From the NCBI GenBank assembly GCA_964036315.1, contig OZ038507.1, forward strand, positions 57,851,045 to 57,915,044: a stretch of 64,000 nucleotides of DNA, in the 5' to 3' direction. Below, piece after piece: positions 11,324-19,543 of this stretch. The position numbers were made by a program, and so were the translations under genes. Position 1 is the stretch's first letter; each line of letters starts with the position of its first letter. Origin of the DNA: Acanthosepion esculentum. Its lineage: Eukaryota; Mollusca; Cephalopoda; Sepiida; Sepiidae. Below the pieces are notes generated by a model. The model saw only the letters and a program-made list of their open reading frames with translations. It did not search any database and was not told the DNA's origin.

Positions 11324-11493
11324 CAGTGTAACCCGGATATAAGAGAAACCGTGATATAAGGGAAACCCGGATATAGATATATTTTATCTGGTCCCAAATT
11401 AGAGCCATACTTACCTAAACAAAACCGACCAAAGCCGGATATAAGAGACTTATTCTCCGGTCCCGGCAACTCTCTTATATCCGGGTTACACTG
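11324..11493. mobile_element. 170-bp MITE with 23-bp perfect inverted ends and TA duplication
   Basis: The ends begin CAGTGTAACCCGGATATAAG and are perfect inverted repeats for 23 bp (11324-11346 and 11471-11493). TA dinucleotides flank the element at 11322-11323 and 11494-11495. The unoccupied site is visible in the sister Tigger copy at 17844-17860 (CAGTAAAGATACCATTCAAA), which proves insertion. The GGATATAAGAGA-type word recurs subterminally (about 11334, 11353, 11370 and 11434), like transposase-binding repeats. It codes for nothing. TA targeting and CAGT ends fit the Tc1/mariner-pogo superfamily. Confidence 0.92.
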
Positions 11494-11504
11494 TATTATT
11501 CAAA

Positions 11505-11975
11505 ATGTCGAAAAGTCCTGCAGATACTCAGATGGGTAATGAAAAGAAAGAAAAAAAAAGAAAGCCTTTATGTTTATCAATATCGCAGAAAGTCAAACTG
11601 TTTGAAGAACTAGACGGTGGTGTAAGTGTGAAGTCTTTAACAGAAGAGTTTGGCGTTGGAACCAGTATACGACATAAGGAGACGGGAGGAGAAATTGTTA
11701 CAGTCTTATGCTGAAAGTGATGAACAGAAATTTAATGGAAAAGAGAAAAAAACACTCCACAGAGCAAAAAAATGATGATCTCGATTGTATATTGATGAAG
11801 TGGATTCGTCAAGGCCGGAGTGAATATATTCCGCTTACCGGGAATGCTGATCATGAAACAAGTGCAAACCTATCATGGCGAACAGAATATTGAAGGTAAC
11901 TGTGAATATTGAGCAGGTTGGTTACCAAAATTTCAGAAAAGGCATAGCATTAAATATTTAAAGGTGTGAGGCGAT
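11505..11975 (+). pseudogene. Tigger transposase N-terminal region, frameshifted
   Basis: An ATG at 11505 opens a frame containing LSISQKVKLFEELDGG and VKSLTEEFGVGTS, the psq-type helix-turn-helix of CENP-B/Tigger (jerky-like) proteins. The homology then passes through other frames: YAESDEQKF (near 11706), KTLHRAK then NDDLDCILMKWIRQGRSEY (about 11752-11830), LIMKQVQTYHGEQNIEGNCEY (quoted in part; about 11849-11910) and GWLPKFQKRHSIKYLKV (about 11916-11966). That is the second DNA-binding helix-turn-helix in its expected order. At least two frameshifts and two stops break it. The DDE catalytic domain is absent: the sequence jumps to the element's 3' non-coding end. It cannot make an active transposase. 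Confidence 0.8.
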
Positions 11976-12182
11976 AAAGCTTCTGCCAATATAAAACTCC
12001 CTTAAGGGTTTATGTTTAAGCTGTGTTATGAATTATAGAGGAATATCATATTTATGCTTGGATTCCATTCCCAAGCTGCCACATTTTATAGATGCTATAT
12101 TCAAATAAAACAGCCTGTATTCCAAAATCTGAAGAAATCTGAAAACTGATCCCAAGAATTTCAGATAAATGATTCTTAACTG

Positions 12183-12345
12183 TATCTGTATGTACACAAA
12201 ATTTATTAAATATTATGTAAAACTACTTTCAGTGTATGTTGTATGAAACTACTTTCAGGGTATATAAGCTGTTATGAAATGTTTATGCTTGGATTCCATT
12301 CCGAAGCTGCCCCATTTTATAGATGCTATATACAAATGAGCTATG
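12183..12345 (+). mobile_element. Tigger 3' fragment
   Basis: It repeats the Tigger 3' segment seen at 18007-18340: CTGTATGTACACA, AAACTACTTTCA, AAGCTG-TATGAAATG, GCTTGGATTCCATTCCGAAG and CATTTTATAGATGCTATAT. It stops before the terminal repeat. The TA after the previous element doubles as its start, so it may be flanking sequence of an older copy into which the first element inserted. Confidence 0.65.
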
Positions 12346-12786
12346 TAAAGTACCAGATTGAGAACTGGCGCGGGCTAGCTGCCCTTGATGGGGGTGAAAA
12401 GAGTCTCTCTGAGCTTTGGTTAGCAATCCTTTTACTGTTGGTTTCACGATAAAAAGACTTCAGATGGGAAGGAAAACTCATGACAGCTTAACCCGGTCAT
12501 TATATTGCATGTGTCTGCCGGGAGGCGTGTACTGGCTGATATTGACTGTGGTCCGGAGAGGTTAAACTCCGCGATAATAACACATGAGGAATCATTCGGA
12601 GTTTCTGTGGCAAGTCTTTTGCATCGTTATTTCTTTTATCGACAGGTCCAAAAAGTGTGGATGGTCCGACACAAGCCTTCACCACTTGAAACAAATCATT
12701 GTGTTGGTTTTCTGACAACTACATCTAATTAGTTCCACACATATCCGGCTACTGCAAAAAACTCTTGGAAACAATATCAACTTCCT
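12346..12786. other. Unassigned, possibly LINE 5' leader
   Basis: No domain is recognised. It directly precedes an RTE-like endonuclease fragment on the same strand, and its GC content is higher than the surroundings, so it may be the leader of that LINE. Small overlapping frames on both strands (12500-12732) show no known motif. Confidence 0.35.
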
Positions 12787-12924
12787 CTTGACACTCGGAA
12801 TGTACGAACTCTCCAGGACAACAACTCAGCACCAGAAAGAAAAACAGCTCTGGTCGTATTGGAGCTAAAGAAGTACAACATTGATATAGCTGCACTGAGA
12901 AGTAATCACCAGTCGACTACATGA
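12787..12924 (+). pseudogene. LINE (RTE/craniofacial-like) endonuclease N-terminal fragment
   Basis: An open stretch reads LDTRNVRTLQDN, then APERKTALVVLELKKYNID, then IAALRSNHQ and a stop at about 12922. It matches the start of the apurinic-type endonuclease of RTE-class LINEs, where the family has TxNVRTL near the active-site Asn and DIAALSET, including the catalytic Glu. Here the SET glutamate motif reads RSN, so a catalytic residue appears lost. Only about 45 codons remain. Confidence 0.65.
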
Positions 12925-12955
12925 AACGAGAAAGCAAAATAAGACAGTTAACTGT

Positions 12956-13050
12956 GTTCCAGCTGCACTTGGATACAATACATTCTCCTGTACTGTTTGT
13001 GGTCTTTTGTGCAGTTCTCTAGCCGGTCTCAAAAGAGGCATGGAGATAAT
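12956..13050 (+). pseudogene. LINE C-terminal zinc-finger remnant
   Basis: In one plus-strand frame the sequence reads VPAALGYNTFSCTVCGLLC, then SSLAGLKRGMEII. This resembles the single C2H2 finger at the C-terminus of the same LINE type (C-x2-C-G ... GLKRHM-x-H). The first histidine position is Gly and the second is absent. It lies about 30 bp after the endonuclease piece, so nearly the whole ORF between them, including the RT, is missing by internal deletion. Confidence 0.5.
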
Positions 13051-13094
13051 TAGCTCGTGGTCGTCGGAACCTCATACATCGAATTTGACGGGAG

Positions 13095-13200
13095 AGTTCA
13101 TCATATGCAAATGAAATAGCCGTTTTTAAAAAACCGAAAAAACAATAAATTGAAAACCGAAGCATTTCTGGTCACAAGAATTTCAGATTAAAAACCGGTA
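13095..13200 (+). mobile_element. Tigger 3' terminal fragment
   Basis: CAAATGAAATAGCC, AAACCGAAAAA, CCGAAGCATTTCTGGTC and AAGAATTTCAGATTAAA align with the 3' terminal region of the Tigger copies at 12060-12182 and 18340-18438. Only the end is present. Confidence 0.65.
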
Positions 13201-13301
13201 TATGTTTTTATTTATTTTAAGGGTCTTTCTTTAATAAACACTTAAATTACTTCGATTCCTGATAACAAATTTAGGATAAGAGATGAACATAGAATATAAG
13301 A

Positions 13302-13426
13302 GTGATTTTCCAAGCGTAGCACAAGGCCGAAAGTATGGGGCACCCAGTGAGGATCGAACTCACTACTCAGTTGTAATTGTTTTAGCGAGACAAGGTTGAT
13401 AACCATTTCACCGCCTCGAGGTGCCC
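13302..13426 (-). mobile_element. tRNA-derived SINE (family S), 15-bp target duplication
   Basis: On the minus strand the element begins GGGCACCTCGAGGCGGTGAA, continues to GAGTTCGATCCTCACTGGG (B-box-like GTTCGATCC) and TGCCCC, then has a tail ending GGAAAATCAC. GGGCACC and GGTGCCC form an acceptor-stem-like pair, so the head is still tRNA-shaped. It is flanked by ACATAGAATATAAGA at 13287-13301 and 13427-13441. A second member of the family lies at 18080-18218. The tail resembles SINE tails that borrow a LINE 3' end, though I cannot name the partner. Confidence 0.88.
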
Positions 13427-13441
13427 ACATAGAATATAAGA

Positions 13442-13919
13442 ACATATATAGGAATTTATCAGAATTTATATAGAAAACTAAAACTAAACATAGAATAAGC
13501 TGTGCTAGGGATTGTCTTGCCCAACACCGTAAGATGCGACAAACGTAAAAAATTAGCTTAAAATCTCGAGTCATGTTCTCAATTAGTCTCGCCAGAACGA
13601 GACTTTCATATGAATGTCATAGCATGGCGCCCAACCCGTTCAGAAATGTCTAAATTGTAAACCGTATACAACCGCATTCTCAAATCAATAATTAAAATGG
13701 GGATTCGAGCGAATGACGCTTTTAGATCTTGGAGAGGGCCGTCATTTTTTGAATATCGTGTACTAGCACTACAAAATCACTAACAAAGTACTGTGCCAAA
13801 TAACACAAACCACGTCACTTGAGGACTACGAACAGCAACATCAAGTGAAATAGATAACACATGTAATTGGAAAAGTTTGATTTTGTTTAGCGGTATATCA
13901 GTCTTCCTGCCTAAATCAG

Positions 13920-13921
<2 letters not shown>
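13442..13921. other. Unassigned spacer
   Basis: No gene or repeat family is recognised. There is a small perfect inverted repeat GTCTCG-CCAGAA-CGAGAC at 13584-13601 (six-base arms). Otherwise it looks like ordinary AT-rich intergenic DNA. Confidence 0.5.

Positions 13922-13959
<38 letters not shown>
13922..13959. repeat. (TA)n microsatellite
   Basis: About 19 TA dinucleotides sit at the left edge of a Tigger 3' fragment. TA-targeting transposons often end up beside such tracts. Confidence 0.97.
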
Positions 13960-13961
<2 letters not shown>

Positions 13962-14093
13962 CTGTGTTATGAAATGTATAGGGATATTGTGTTTATGCTT
14001 GGGTTCCATTCCGAAACTGCCCCATTTTATAGCTACTATATACAAATTAAATAGCCTGTCTTCCAAAATCCGGAAAAAATATCTGAAATCCCA
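13960..14093 (+). mobile_element. Tigger 3' fragment
   Basis: AAGCTGTGTTATGAAATG, GCTTGGGTTCCATTCCGAA, CCCCATTTTATAG, AAATTAAATAGCCTGT and CCAAAATCCGGAAAAAATATC align with the 3' part of the 17637-18438 element. It is cut at CCCAAG by the inverted dispersed repeat that follows. Confidence 0.75.
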
Positions 14094-14278
14094 AGTCGTC
14101 CTGGGTAAGACGATAAACTACATCCGCGTCCAGGGTAAGACAATAAACAACATCCAACAGCAAGGCCTCTGAGGTTTTGAGGAGCGTGGAACCACCTCTT
14201 AATTGCTGGTGTTCCCAGGTCCACCCTGAACCGGGGTGGTGGCACCTGTTAGGGGGTCCCAGCTATTGGCAAATAGTT
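14092..14278 (-). repeat. Dispersed repeat, unknown class, copy 2 (inverted)
   Basis: The reverse complement matches 6674-6845. This copy has an extra internal tandem duplication of about 31 bp, where two versions of GTTTAT(C/T)GTCTTACCC(A/T)GGACG stand side by side at 14097-14160. Copy 1 has one. The class is unknown. Confidence 0.65.
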
Positions 14279-14308
14279 AACACCCAAACTTGTGTAAAAA
14301 TAGGTTTT

Positions 14309-15037
14309 AATACCAGAAATACTTTGTAATAATAAAAAATTATTACCGACAATAATTTTTGAAGGAAAAATTATTATCAGCAATACTTTAAAATTATTAT
14401 CAGCAATACTTAAAAAAATACCAGCAATACTTTAAAATTATTATCAGCAATACTTTAAAATTATTATCAGCAATACTTTAAAAAATACCAGCAATACTTT
14501 AAAATTATTATCAGCAATACTTTAAAATTATTATCAACAATACTTTAAAATTATTATCAGCAATACTTAAAAAAATACCAGCAATACTTTAAAATTATTA
14601 TCAGCAATACTTTAAAATTATTATCAGCAATACTTTAAAATTATTATCAACAATACTTTAAAATTATTATCAGCAATACTTAAAAAAAATACCAGCAATA
14701 CTTTAAAATTATTATCAGCAATACTTTAAAATTATTATCAGCAATACTTTAAAATTATTATCAACAATACTTTAAAATTATTATCAGCAATACTTAAAAA
14801 ATACCAGCAATACTTTAAAATTATTATCAATAATACTTTAAAATTATTATCAGCAATACTTAAAAAAATACCAGCAATACTTTAAAATTATTATCAGCAA
14901 TACTTTAAAATTATTATCAACAATACTTTAAAATTATTATCAGCAATACTTAAAAAAATACCAGCAATACTTTTAAATTATTATCAGCAATACTTTAAAA
15001 TTATTATCAGCAATACTTTAAAAAATACCAGCAATAC
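14309..15037 (+). repeat. AT-rich 21-23-bp minisatellite
   Basis: About 32 units share TTATCAGCAATAC or ATACCAGCAATAC cores, joined by TTTAAAAT or TTAAAAAA. The 23-bp (TTATCAGC) and roughly 21-bp (ATACCAGC) types alternate in a loose higher-order pattern: one ATACCAGC unit after every two to four TTATCAGC units. Edges are decayed on the left (AATACCAGAAATAC, ATTATTACCGACAATAA). It has no coding potential. Confidence 0.93.
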
Positions 15038-15146
15038 AAACAACTATACATTTTTTTTTTAGAAAAATATGACCAGCTTTCGATTTCTTCAAGGAAATAT
15101 ATTCCCAGAAATAGATTTTTGAAGAAAAAGATATTAACATATTAAA

Positions 15147-15318
15147 ATTTTGTCGGCATTAAATAACCCGTTGAGGTTGATATGCCGTAAAACAAACTAA
15201 ACCAAAAATACATAATTTATTCATACGAACCACTCCTAAAAATCTTGTCGGCATTAAATAACCCATTGAGGTTGATATGCCGTAAAACAGAACAAACCAA
15301 ACCAAACCAAGCCAAACA
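15147..15318 (-). repeat. Two partial inverted units of the 101-bp satellite
   Basis: The reverse complement carries the monomer words GGCATATCAACCTCAA, GGGTTATTTAATGCCGACAA and GTTTTACGGCATATC. The first unit (15147-15245) is nearly complete but diverged (CATAATTTATTCATACGAAC). The second (15246-15318) stops in the ACCAAACCAAACC tract. This places satellite sequence about 8.6 kb outside its array, in the opposite orientation. Confidence 0.9.
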
Positions 15319-15324
15319 AAAGCT

Positions 15325-15645
15325 CAAACACTTCCACATGGGTAGTGAAAAGAAAAAAAAGCATTTATCTTTATCAATATAGCAGAAAGTCTGTTGGGAA
15401 AACTAGACAAGAGTGTTTGTATAAAGCGTCAGGTCTTAAGGGGTTTGGCGTTGGACCAAGCAGCATACGACATAAGGAAACGGAAGAAGACATTTTTAAA
15501 GTTCTGGGCTGAAAGTGGTGGACAGAAATTAATGAAAAAGAGAAAAACACTGCGCCGAGCAAAAAATGATGATCTCAATCATTTTATAGATGCTGTATTC
15601 CAAAACCCGAAAAAAAACCGAAGCACTACCACTTCCAATGTGTAT
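15325..15645 (+). mobile_element. Tigger internal-deletion derivative with transposase remnant
   Basis: It starts at the transposase head (GGTAGTGAAAAG, HLSLSI then a stop). It continues in a frame open at 15394-15660: LLGKLDKSVCIKRQVLRG, FLKFWAESGGQKLMKKRKTL and RRAKNDDLN, which match the CENP-B/Tigger N-terminal DNA-binding region. At ATTTTATAGATGCTG (about 15582) it jumps directly to the element's 3' end (CCAAAACCCGAAAAAAAACC). The deletion is deeper than in the copy at 11243-12182. No catalytic domain is present. Confidence 0.75.
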
Positions 15646-15752
15646 TTAAATGGGACCTAATTGAGCTATGGTCAGAGAGATGTAACGTGAGTCTTCTTGT
15701 TAGGGATGTTGTAGTATATCCAATATAATTATTTATGAATTTGGTTTGATCA

Positions 15753-15754
<2 letters not shown>

Positions 15755-15789
<35 letters not shown>

Positions 15790-15805
15790 GAGAGAGAGAG
15801 AGATG
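15755..15805. repeat. (AT)n-(AG)n compound microsatellite
   Basis: About 14 AT dinucleotides are followed by about seven AG dinucleotides. No other feature is seen in 15646-15920. Confidence 0.95.
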
Positions 15806-15920
15806 GAGAGAGACAGATATATTCTAGTCTGACAGAAAGACAAAGAGATACTAAGGAATTAATGTTTTTTTTTAATCCGACATTATTTCTTATTACTTTG
15901 TAAGAATTATATTTTAGTAA

Positions 15921-16100
15921 ATACACGTTTTTGAGTAGAAGGCCCTGTTCTTCTTTTAAACATTGTGAATTACATGTACCGGCCTGTGCAATCGAGAGTG
16001 AGAGCACATCTTTGTTAAGACAAACGAATGCACAGACCGGTAGAAATAATTCACAATGTTTGAAAAAGAAAAAAACAGAACGTCTTCTCAAACACGTGTG
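15921..16100. mobile_element. Fold-back element, about 75-bp arms
   Basis: The left arm (15921-15994) and right arm (16023-16100) are inverted copies: AAACATTGTGAATTA ... CCGG-CTGTGCA-TCG on the left returns as CGA-TGCACAG-CCGG ... TAATTCACAATGTTT on the right. The outer parts also pair (ACACG ... TTTGAG-AGAAG against CTTCTCAAACACG). The loop is about 28 bp. It could be a MITE. I do not see a clean target duplication. A transcript would form a long hairpin. Confidence 0.75.
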
Positions 16101-16134
16101 TCTACTATAGACAAAGAAAAAAAGAAGGTCAAAG

Positions 16135-17451
16135 AAAAGAGTTGAAAGAAAGAAAGAAAGAATCAGTGAAATAGAAAAAGTGAAGAGGAAGGAATAAGAA
16201 AGAAAGAAAGAATCAGTGAAAGAGAAAAAGTGAAGAGGAAGGAATAAGAAAGAAAGAAAGAATCAGTGAAAGAGAAAAAGTGAAGAGGAAGGAATAAGAA
16301 AGAAAGAATCAGTGAAAGAGAAAAAGTGAAGAGGAAGGAATAAGAAAGAAAGAAAGAATCAGTGAAAGAGAAAAAGTGAAGAGGAAGGAATAAGAAAGAA
16401 AGAAAGAAAGAAAGAAAGAATCAGTGAAAGAGAAAAAGTGAAGAGGAAGGAATAAGAAAGAAAGAAAGAATCAGTGAAAGAGACAAAGTGAAGAGGAAGG
16501 AATAAGAAAGAAAGAAAGAAAGAATCAGTGAAAGAGAAAAAGTGAAGAGGAAGGAATAAGAAAGAAAGAATCAATGAAAGAGAAAAAGTGAAGAGGAAGG
16601 AATAAGAAAGAAAGAATCAGTGAAAGAGAAAAAAGTGAAGAGGAAGGAATAAGAAAGAAAGAAAGAATCAGTGAAAGAGAAAAAAGTGAAGAGGAAGGAA
16701 TAAGAAAGAAAGAAAGAATCAGTGAAAGAGAAAAAAGTGAAGAGGAAGGAATAAGAAAGAAAGAAAGAATCAGTGAAAGAGAAAAAAGTGAAGAGGAAGG
16801 AATAAGAAAGAAAGAAAGAATCAGTGAAAGAGAAAAAAGTGAAGAGGAAGGAATAAGAAAGAAAGAAAGAATCAGTGAAAGAGAAAAAAGTGAAGAGGAA
16901 GGAATAAGAAAGAAAGAAAGAATCAGTGAAAGAGAAAAGTGAAGAGGAAGGAATAAGAAAGAAAGAATCAGTGAAAGAGAAAAAGTGAAGAGGAAGGAAT
17001 AAGAAAGAAAGAAAGAATCAGTGAAAGAGAAAAAGTGAAGAGGAAGGAATAAGAAAGAAAGAAAGAATCAGTGAAAGAGAAAAAGTGAAGAGGAAGGAAT
17101 AAGAAAGAAAGAATCAGTGAAAGAGAAAAAGTGAAGAGGAAGGAATAAGAAAGAAAGAAAGAATCAGTGAAAGAGAAAAAGTGAAGAGGAAGGAATAAGA
17201 AAGAAAGAATCAGTGAAAGAGAAAAAGTGAAGAGGAAGGAATAAGAAAGAAAGAAAGAATCAGTGAAAGAGAAAAAGTGAAGAGGAAGGAATAAGAAAGA
17301 AAGAAAGAAAGAATCAGTGAAAGAGAAAAAGTGAAGAGGAAGGAATAAGAAAGAAAGAAAGAAAGAATCAGTGAAAGAGAAAAAGTGAAGAGGAAGGAAT
17401 AAGAAAGAAAGAAAGCATCAGGTGAAGTGAAAGAAGAGAAGAGACAGGAAT

Positions 17452-17487
<36 letters not shown>
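16135..17487 (-). repeat. Purine-rich minisatellite with embedded (GAAA)n
   Basis: About 26 units on the plus strand read GAATCAGTGAAAGAG, AAAAAGTGAAGAGGAAGG and AATAAGAAAGAAA. Unit length varies from about 46 to 62 bp because the GAAA run changes from two to six copies, with AAAAAG/AAAAAAG variants grouped at 16625-16925. The right edge decays into pure (GAAA)n at 17450-17487. Minus-strand frames here give Phe/Leu/Ser strings and are not genes. Confidence 0.93.
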
Positions 17488-17636
17488 ACCTATAAAAAAT
17501 GACGTAATTATTTATATCTTGGTCGACGCTTCGACAAGGATCAAAGTATCTGCGCCGAATCGAAGTATCACCGGCTTGGATCAGTGAAATTAAATACCTG
17601 TGTACGCTCTGTGAAAATGTATCATTATTATTATTA

Positions 17637-18438
17637 CAGGTTGAGTATCCTTTATCCGAAATTCCCAAATCCGAAAACCTCGAAAATCCGAAAGATTTTC
17701 CGGTGCTGACATGACTTGCCACAGATGAAAATTTCAGAAAACCAAGCGACGTAGCCTAAGTTGTCGCCATTTTTTTTTTTTTTGTTATCGGTTACCACAG
17801 CAACAGCTTCGTTCGTGGATTACTTACCAGGTGTTTTGTGTTCAGTAAAGATACCATTCAAAATGTCAAAAGTCCTACATTTATGTATATTTTTGTAAGT
17901 AATGATCATGTTTTTATGTTCACGTACAGAAAGTACAAAGCACTATTTCGACGTGAAATCTTAAATTCACCATTTAAAAATCCGCGTGAGCATTACATGA
18001 CTGGCGCCGTCACCTGTATCTGTATGTACACAGAATTTATTGAATTTTATATAAAACTACTTTTAAGGTATATGTTATAGTGATTTTCCAAGCATTGCTT
18101 AGATGTGGCACAAGGCCGAAAGTAGGGGGCACTCAGTTAGCATCGAACACACTATTCAGTCGTAATTGTTCTAGCGAGACTAGTTGGCTAACCATTACAC
18201 CGCCTCAAGGTGCCCCAGGGTATATGTTATATAAATCTACATTTAGGGTATATGTATAAGCTGTGTAATGAAATGTAAATAGATACCATGTAAATGCTTG
18301 GATTCCATTCCCAAACTGCCCCATTTTATAGATGCAATATTCAAATTAAATAGCCTGTATTCCAAAATCCGGAAAAAAATATCTGAAAGCCTAAGCACTT
18401 CCTGTTCCAAGAATTTCGGATAAAAGATACTCAGTCTG
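17637..18438 (+). mobile_element. 802-bp non-autonomous Tigger element
   Basis: The left terminal repeat starts CAGGTTGAGTATCCTTTATC after a TA at 17635-17636, with CCGAAATTCCCAAATCCGAA following. The right end reads CCAAAATCCGGAAA ... CACTTCCTGTTCC ... TTTCGGATAAAAGATACTC and ends CAGTCTG, followed by TT where TA is expected. These ends belong to the Tigger/MER2-type pogo family. A transposase start codon remains (AAAATGTCAAAAGTCC near 17860), but the frame ends almost at once, so it is an internally deleted copy. A SINE is inserted at 18080-18218. Confidence 0.88.
18080..18218 (-). mobile_element. tRNA-derived SINE (family S), 13-bp target duplication
   Basis: Same family as 13302-13426. 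On the minus strand it begins with GGGGCACCTTGAGGCGGTG, has a B-box-like GTTCGATGC, then GTGCCCCC and a tail ending GGAAAATCAC. It is flanked by GGTATATGTTATA at 18067-18079 and 18219-18231, which is sequence of the host Tigger element. This copy has an extra TTGCTTAGATG in its tail compared with the other. Confidence 0.9.
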
Positions 18439-18613
18439 TTTTATTATTGTTGTTGATGATGATGAGTTTTTTTCTCTTCTGCTGTGTAGTACGAATTAAC
18501 TCCAAGAATCAGCTACAGACTTCCAGGGACAGCAATTCTTTTGTATCGGAAGATGCAAACATAAGATGCCGGACAATTAGAAAGAAAAAAAAATGTAATT
18601 GTGGTCAATACAG
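18439..18613. other. Unassigned spacer
   Basis: Short GAT/GTT-rich runs follow the Tigger element. No gene is recognised. Confidence 0.5.
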
Positions 18614-18838
18614 GGACAGAAATCCACGCCAGCTGTAAGATGGATCTATGAAGAGGATTTTTTAGTCATTCACATTTTCTAGGTTAAGCAGTAATTTGAT
18701 TCACATATTTGTTTTTATTCCTTTCGAGAGAAATCCACGCAAACTGTGAGATGGATCTATGAATAGAATTTTTTAGCTATTCTCATATTGTAGGTTAAGC
18801 CGTAGTTTGATTCACATATTTGTTTTATCCTTTCGATA
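18614..18838 (+). repeat. Two-copy tandem duplication, 111-bp period
   Basis: AAATCCACGC, CTGT(A/G)AGATGGATCTATGAA, ATTTTTTAG, TAGGTTAAGC and TTTGATTCACATATTTG occur in the same order at 18620-18712 and 18731-18820. Divergence is moderate, so the duplication is not recent. No class is recognised. Confidence 0.85.
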
Positions 18839-19235
18839 TTATCCCTAAGCCCCAACACCAACAGATAACCTTGCTGTCCTAAGATACGGTCTGCTACTGA
18901 TCTATCTTCTACCTCATGGGATGTATTTACTTATTTTCTGAAACATCTTTAAAGACGGCTGGGACTGCAACATATCTCAGAAGACATGTTTTTTCAAGGT
19001 GATTTTTCACAATTTGAGGTAAAGGCCTGAACTGGCAGTACTGAAGAATGTAGCTCGTCAGAATATTTCGCAAGGAAATAGCGATAAAATATAGAGTAGC
19101 TTACGACGTTGCGTCTGTGAGGAAAGAGGCTGTAGGGTGGGAAATCATTCATCACCCTCAAGACTGCGTAAACTCTTTTGGAAGCTATCGAGGGATGGAT
19201 ATATGATTGGGGAGTTCCAGGAAAGATAGATATGG

Positions 19236-19236
<1 letters not shown>
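18839..19236. other. Unassigned spacer
   Basis: No gene, terminal repeat or domain is recognised in this mixed-composition stretch, which ends at the (ATT)n tail of the LINE remnant. Confidence 0.5.

Positions 19237-19281
<45 letters not shown>
19237..19281 (-). repeat. (AAT)n tail of the LINE remnant
   Basis: Fifteen ATT triplets on the plus strand are (AAT)n on the minus strand. They lie exactly where the 3' tail of the adjoining minus-strand LINE should be. Confidence 0.9.
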
Positions 19282-19543
19282 TGTATATGTTTTGCTTCCT
19301 CTTTTGTATCCAGTATAGCCGGATCCAAGCTATGCTTCTTAGGCACTATAGTAGAATTGTCATTTAATTGATAGCACTTTTCTTAGTTTATGGCATGTTT
19401 CTGGTACGGCAATCTACTGGGCAACTTTTATGTTGATATTAATTGGGACACTGTTAGTAAAATTGTCCATTCCTTTTCTCACGAGGCCCAGTGCTCCGAT
19501 TACTATTGGTACAGTCTAAATCTTCATTTCCCACATCCTATCG
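19282..19543 (-). pseudogene. LINE 3' ORF end, downstream duplicate
   Basis: The minus strand reads TVPIVIGALGLVRKGMDNF, TNSV, then (after changes) HKLRKVLSIK with in-frame stops. It is a second copy of the C-terminal segment found at 19544-19767, with a period of 224 bp. VPIVIGALG is a hallmark of the C-terminus of mollusc/cnidarian-type LINE ORF2 proteins. It keeps some residues better than the upstream copy (VPIVIGALG against VLILIRALG), so both derive from one ancestor and decayed separately. Confidence 0.75.

Larger units (their letters stand above)
11243..12182 (+). mobile_element. Tigger/pogo-like DNA transposon, 5'-truncated
   Basis: This matches the complete Tigger copy at 17637-18438 in its leader (GCTTCGTTCGTGGATTACT, then CAGTAAAGATA) and in its 3' part (GCTTGGATTCCATTCC, CATTTTATAGATGC). 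It ends in a recognisable Tigger-type terminal repeat (CCCAAGAATTTCAGATAAA ... CTTAACTG) followed by TA at 12183-12184. The 5' terminal repeat is missing at the junction with the LINE fragment. A 170-bp MITE interrupts the leader. Between them lies a broken transposase N-terminal region. Confidence 0.8.

Noticed and set aside
13302..13426. Functional tRNA gene
   Set aside because: Acceptor-like ends and a B-box are present, but the cloverleaf is not complete, and it is followed by a SINE tail and flanked by target duplications shared with a second copy's pattern.
13242..13574. Minus-strand 110-codon frame
   Set aside because: It crosses a SINE and its target duplications. Composition and position show it is fortuitous.
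15750..16091. Minus-strand 113-codon frame
   Set aside because: It runs through an (AT)n/(AG)n microsatellite and a fold-back element and has no domain.
16359..17722. Minus-strand frames of 71 and 170 codons
   Set aside because: They translate the GAAA-type minisatellite as Phe/Leu/Ser repeats. The open frame is a property of the purine-rich repeat.
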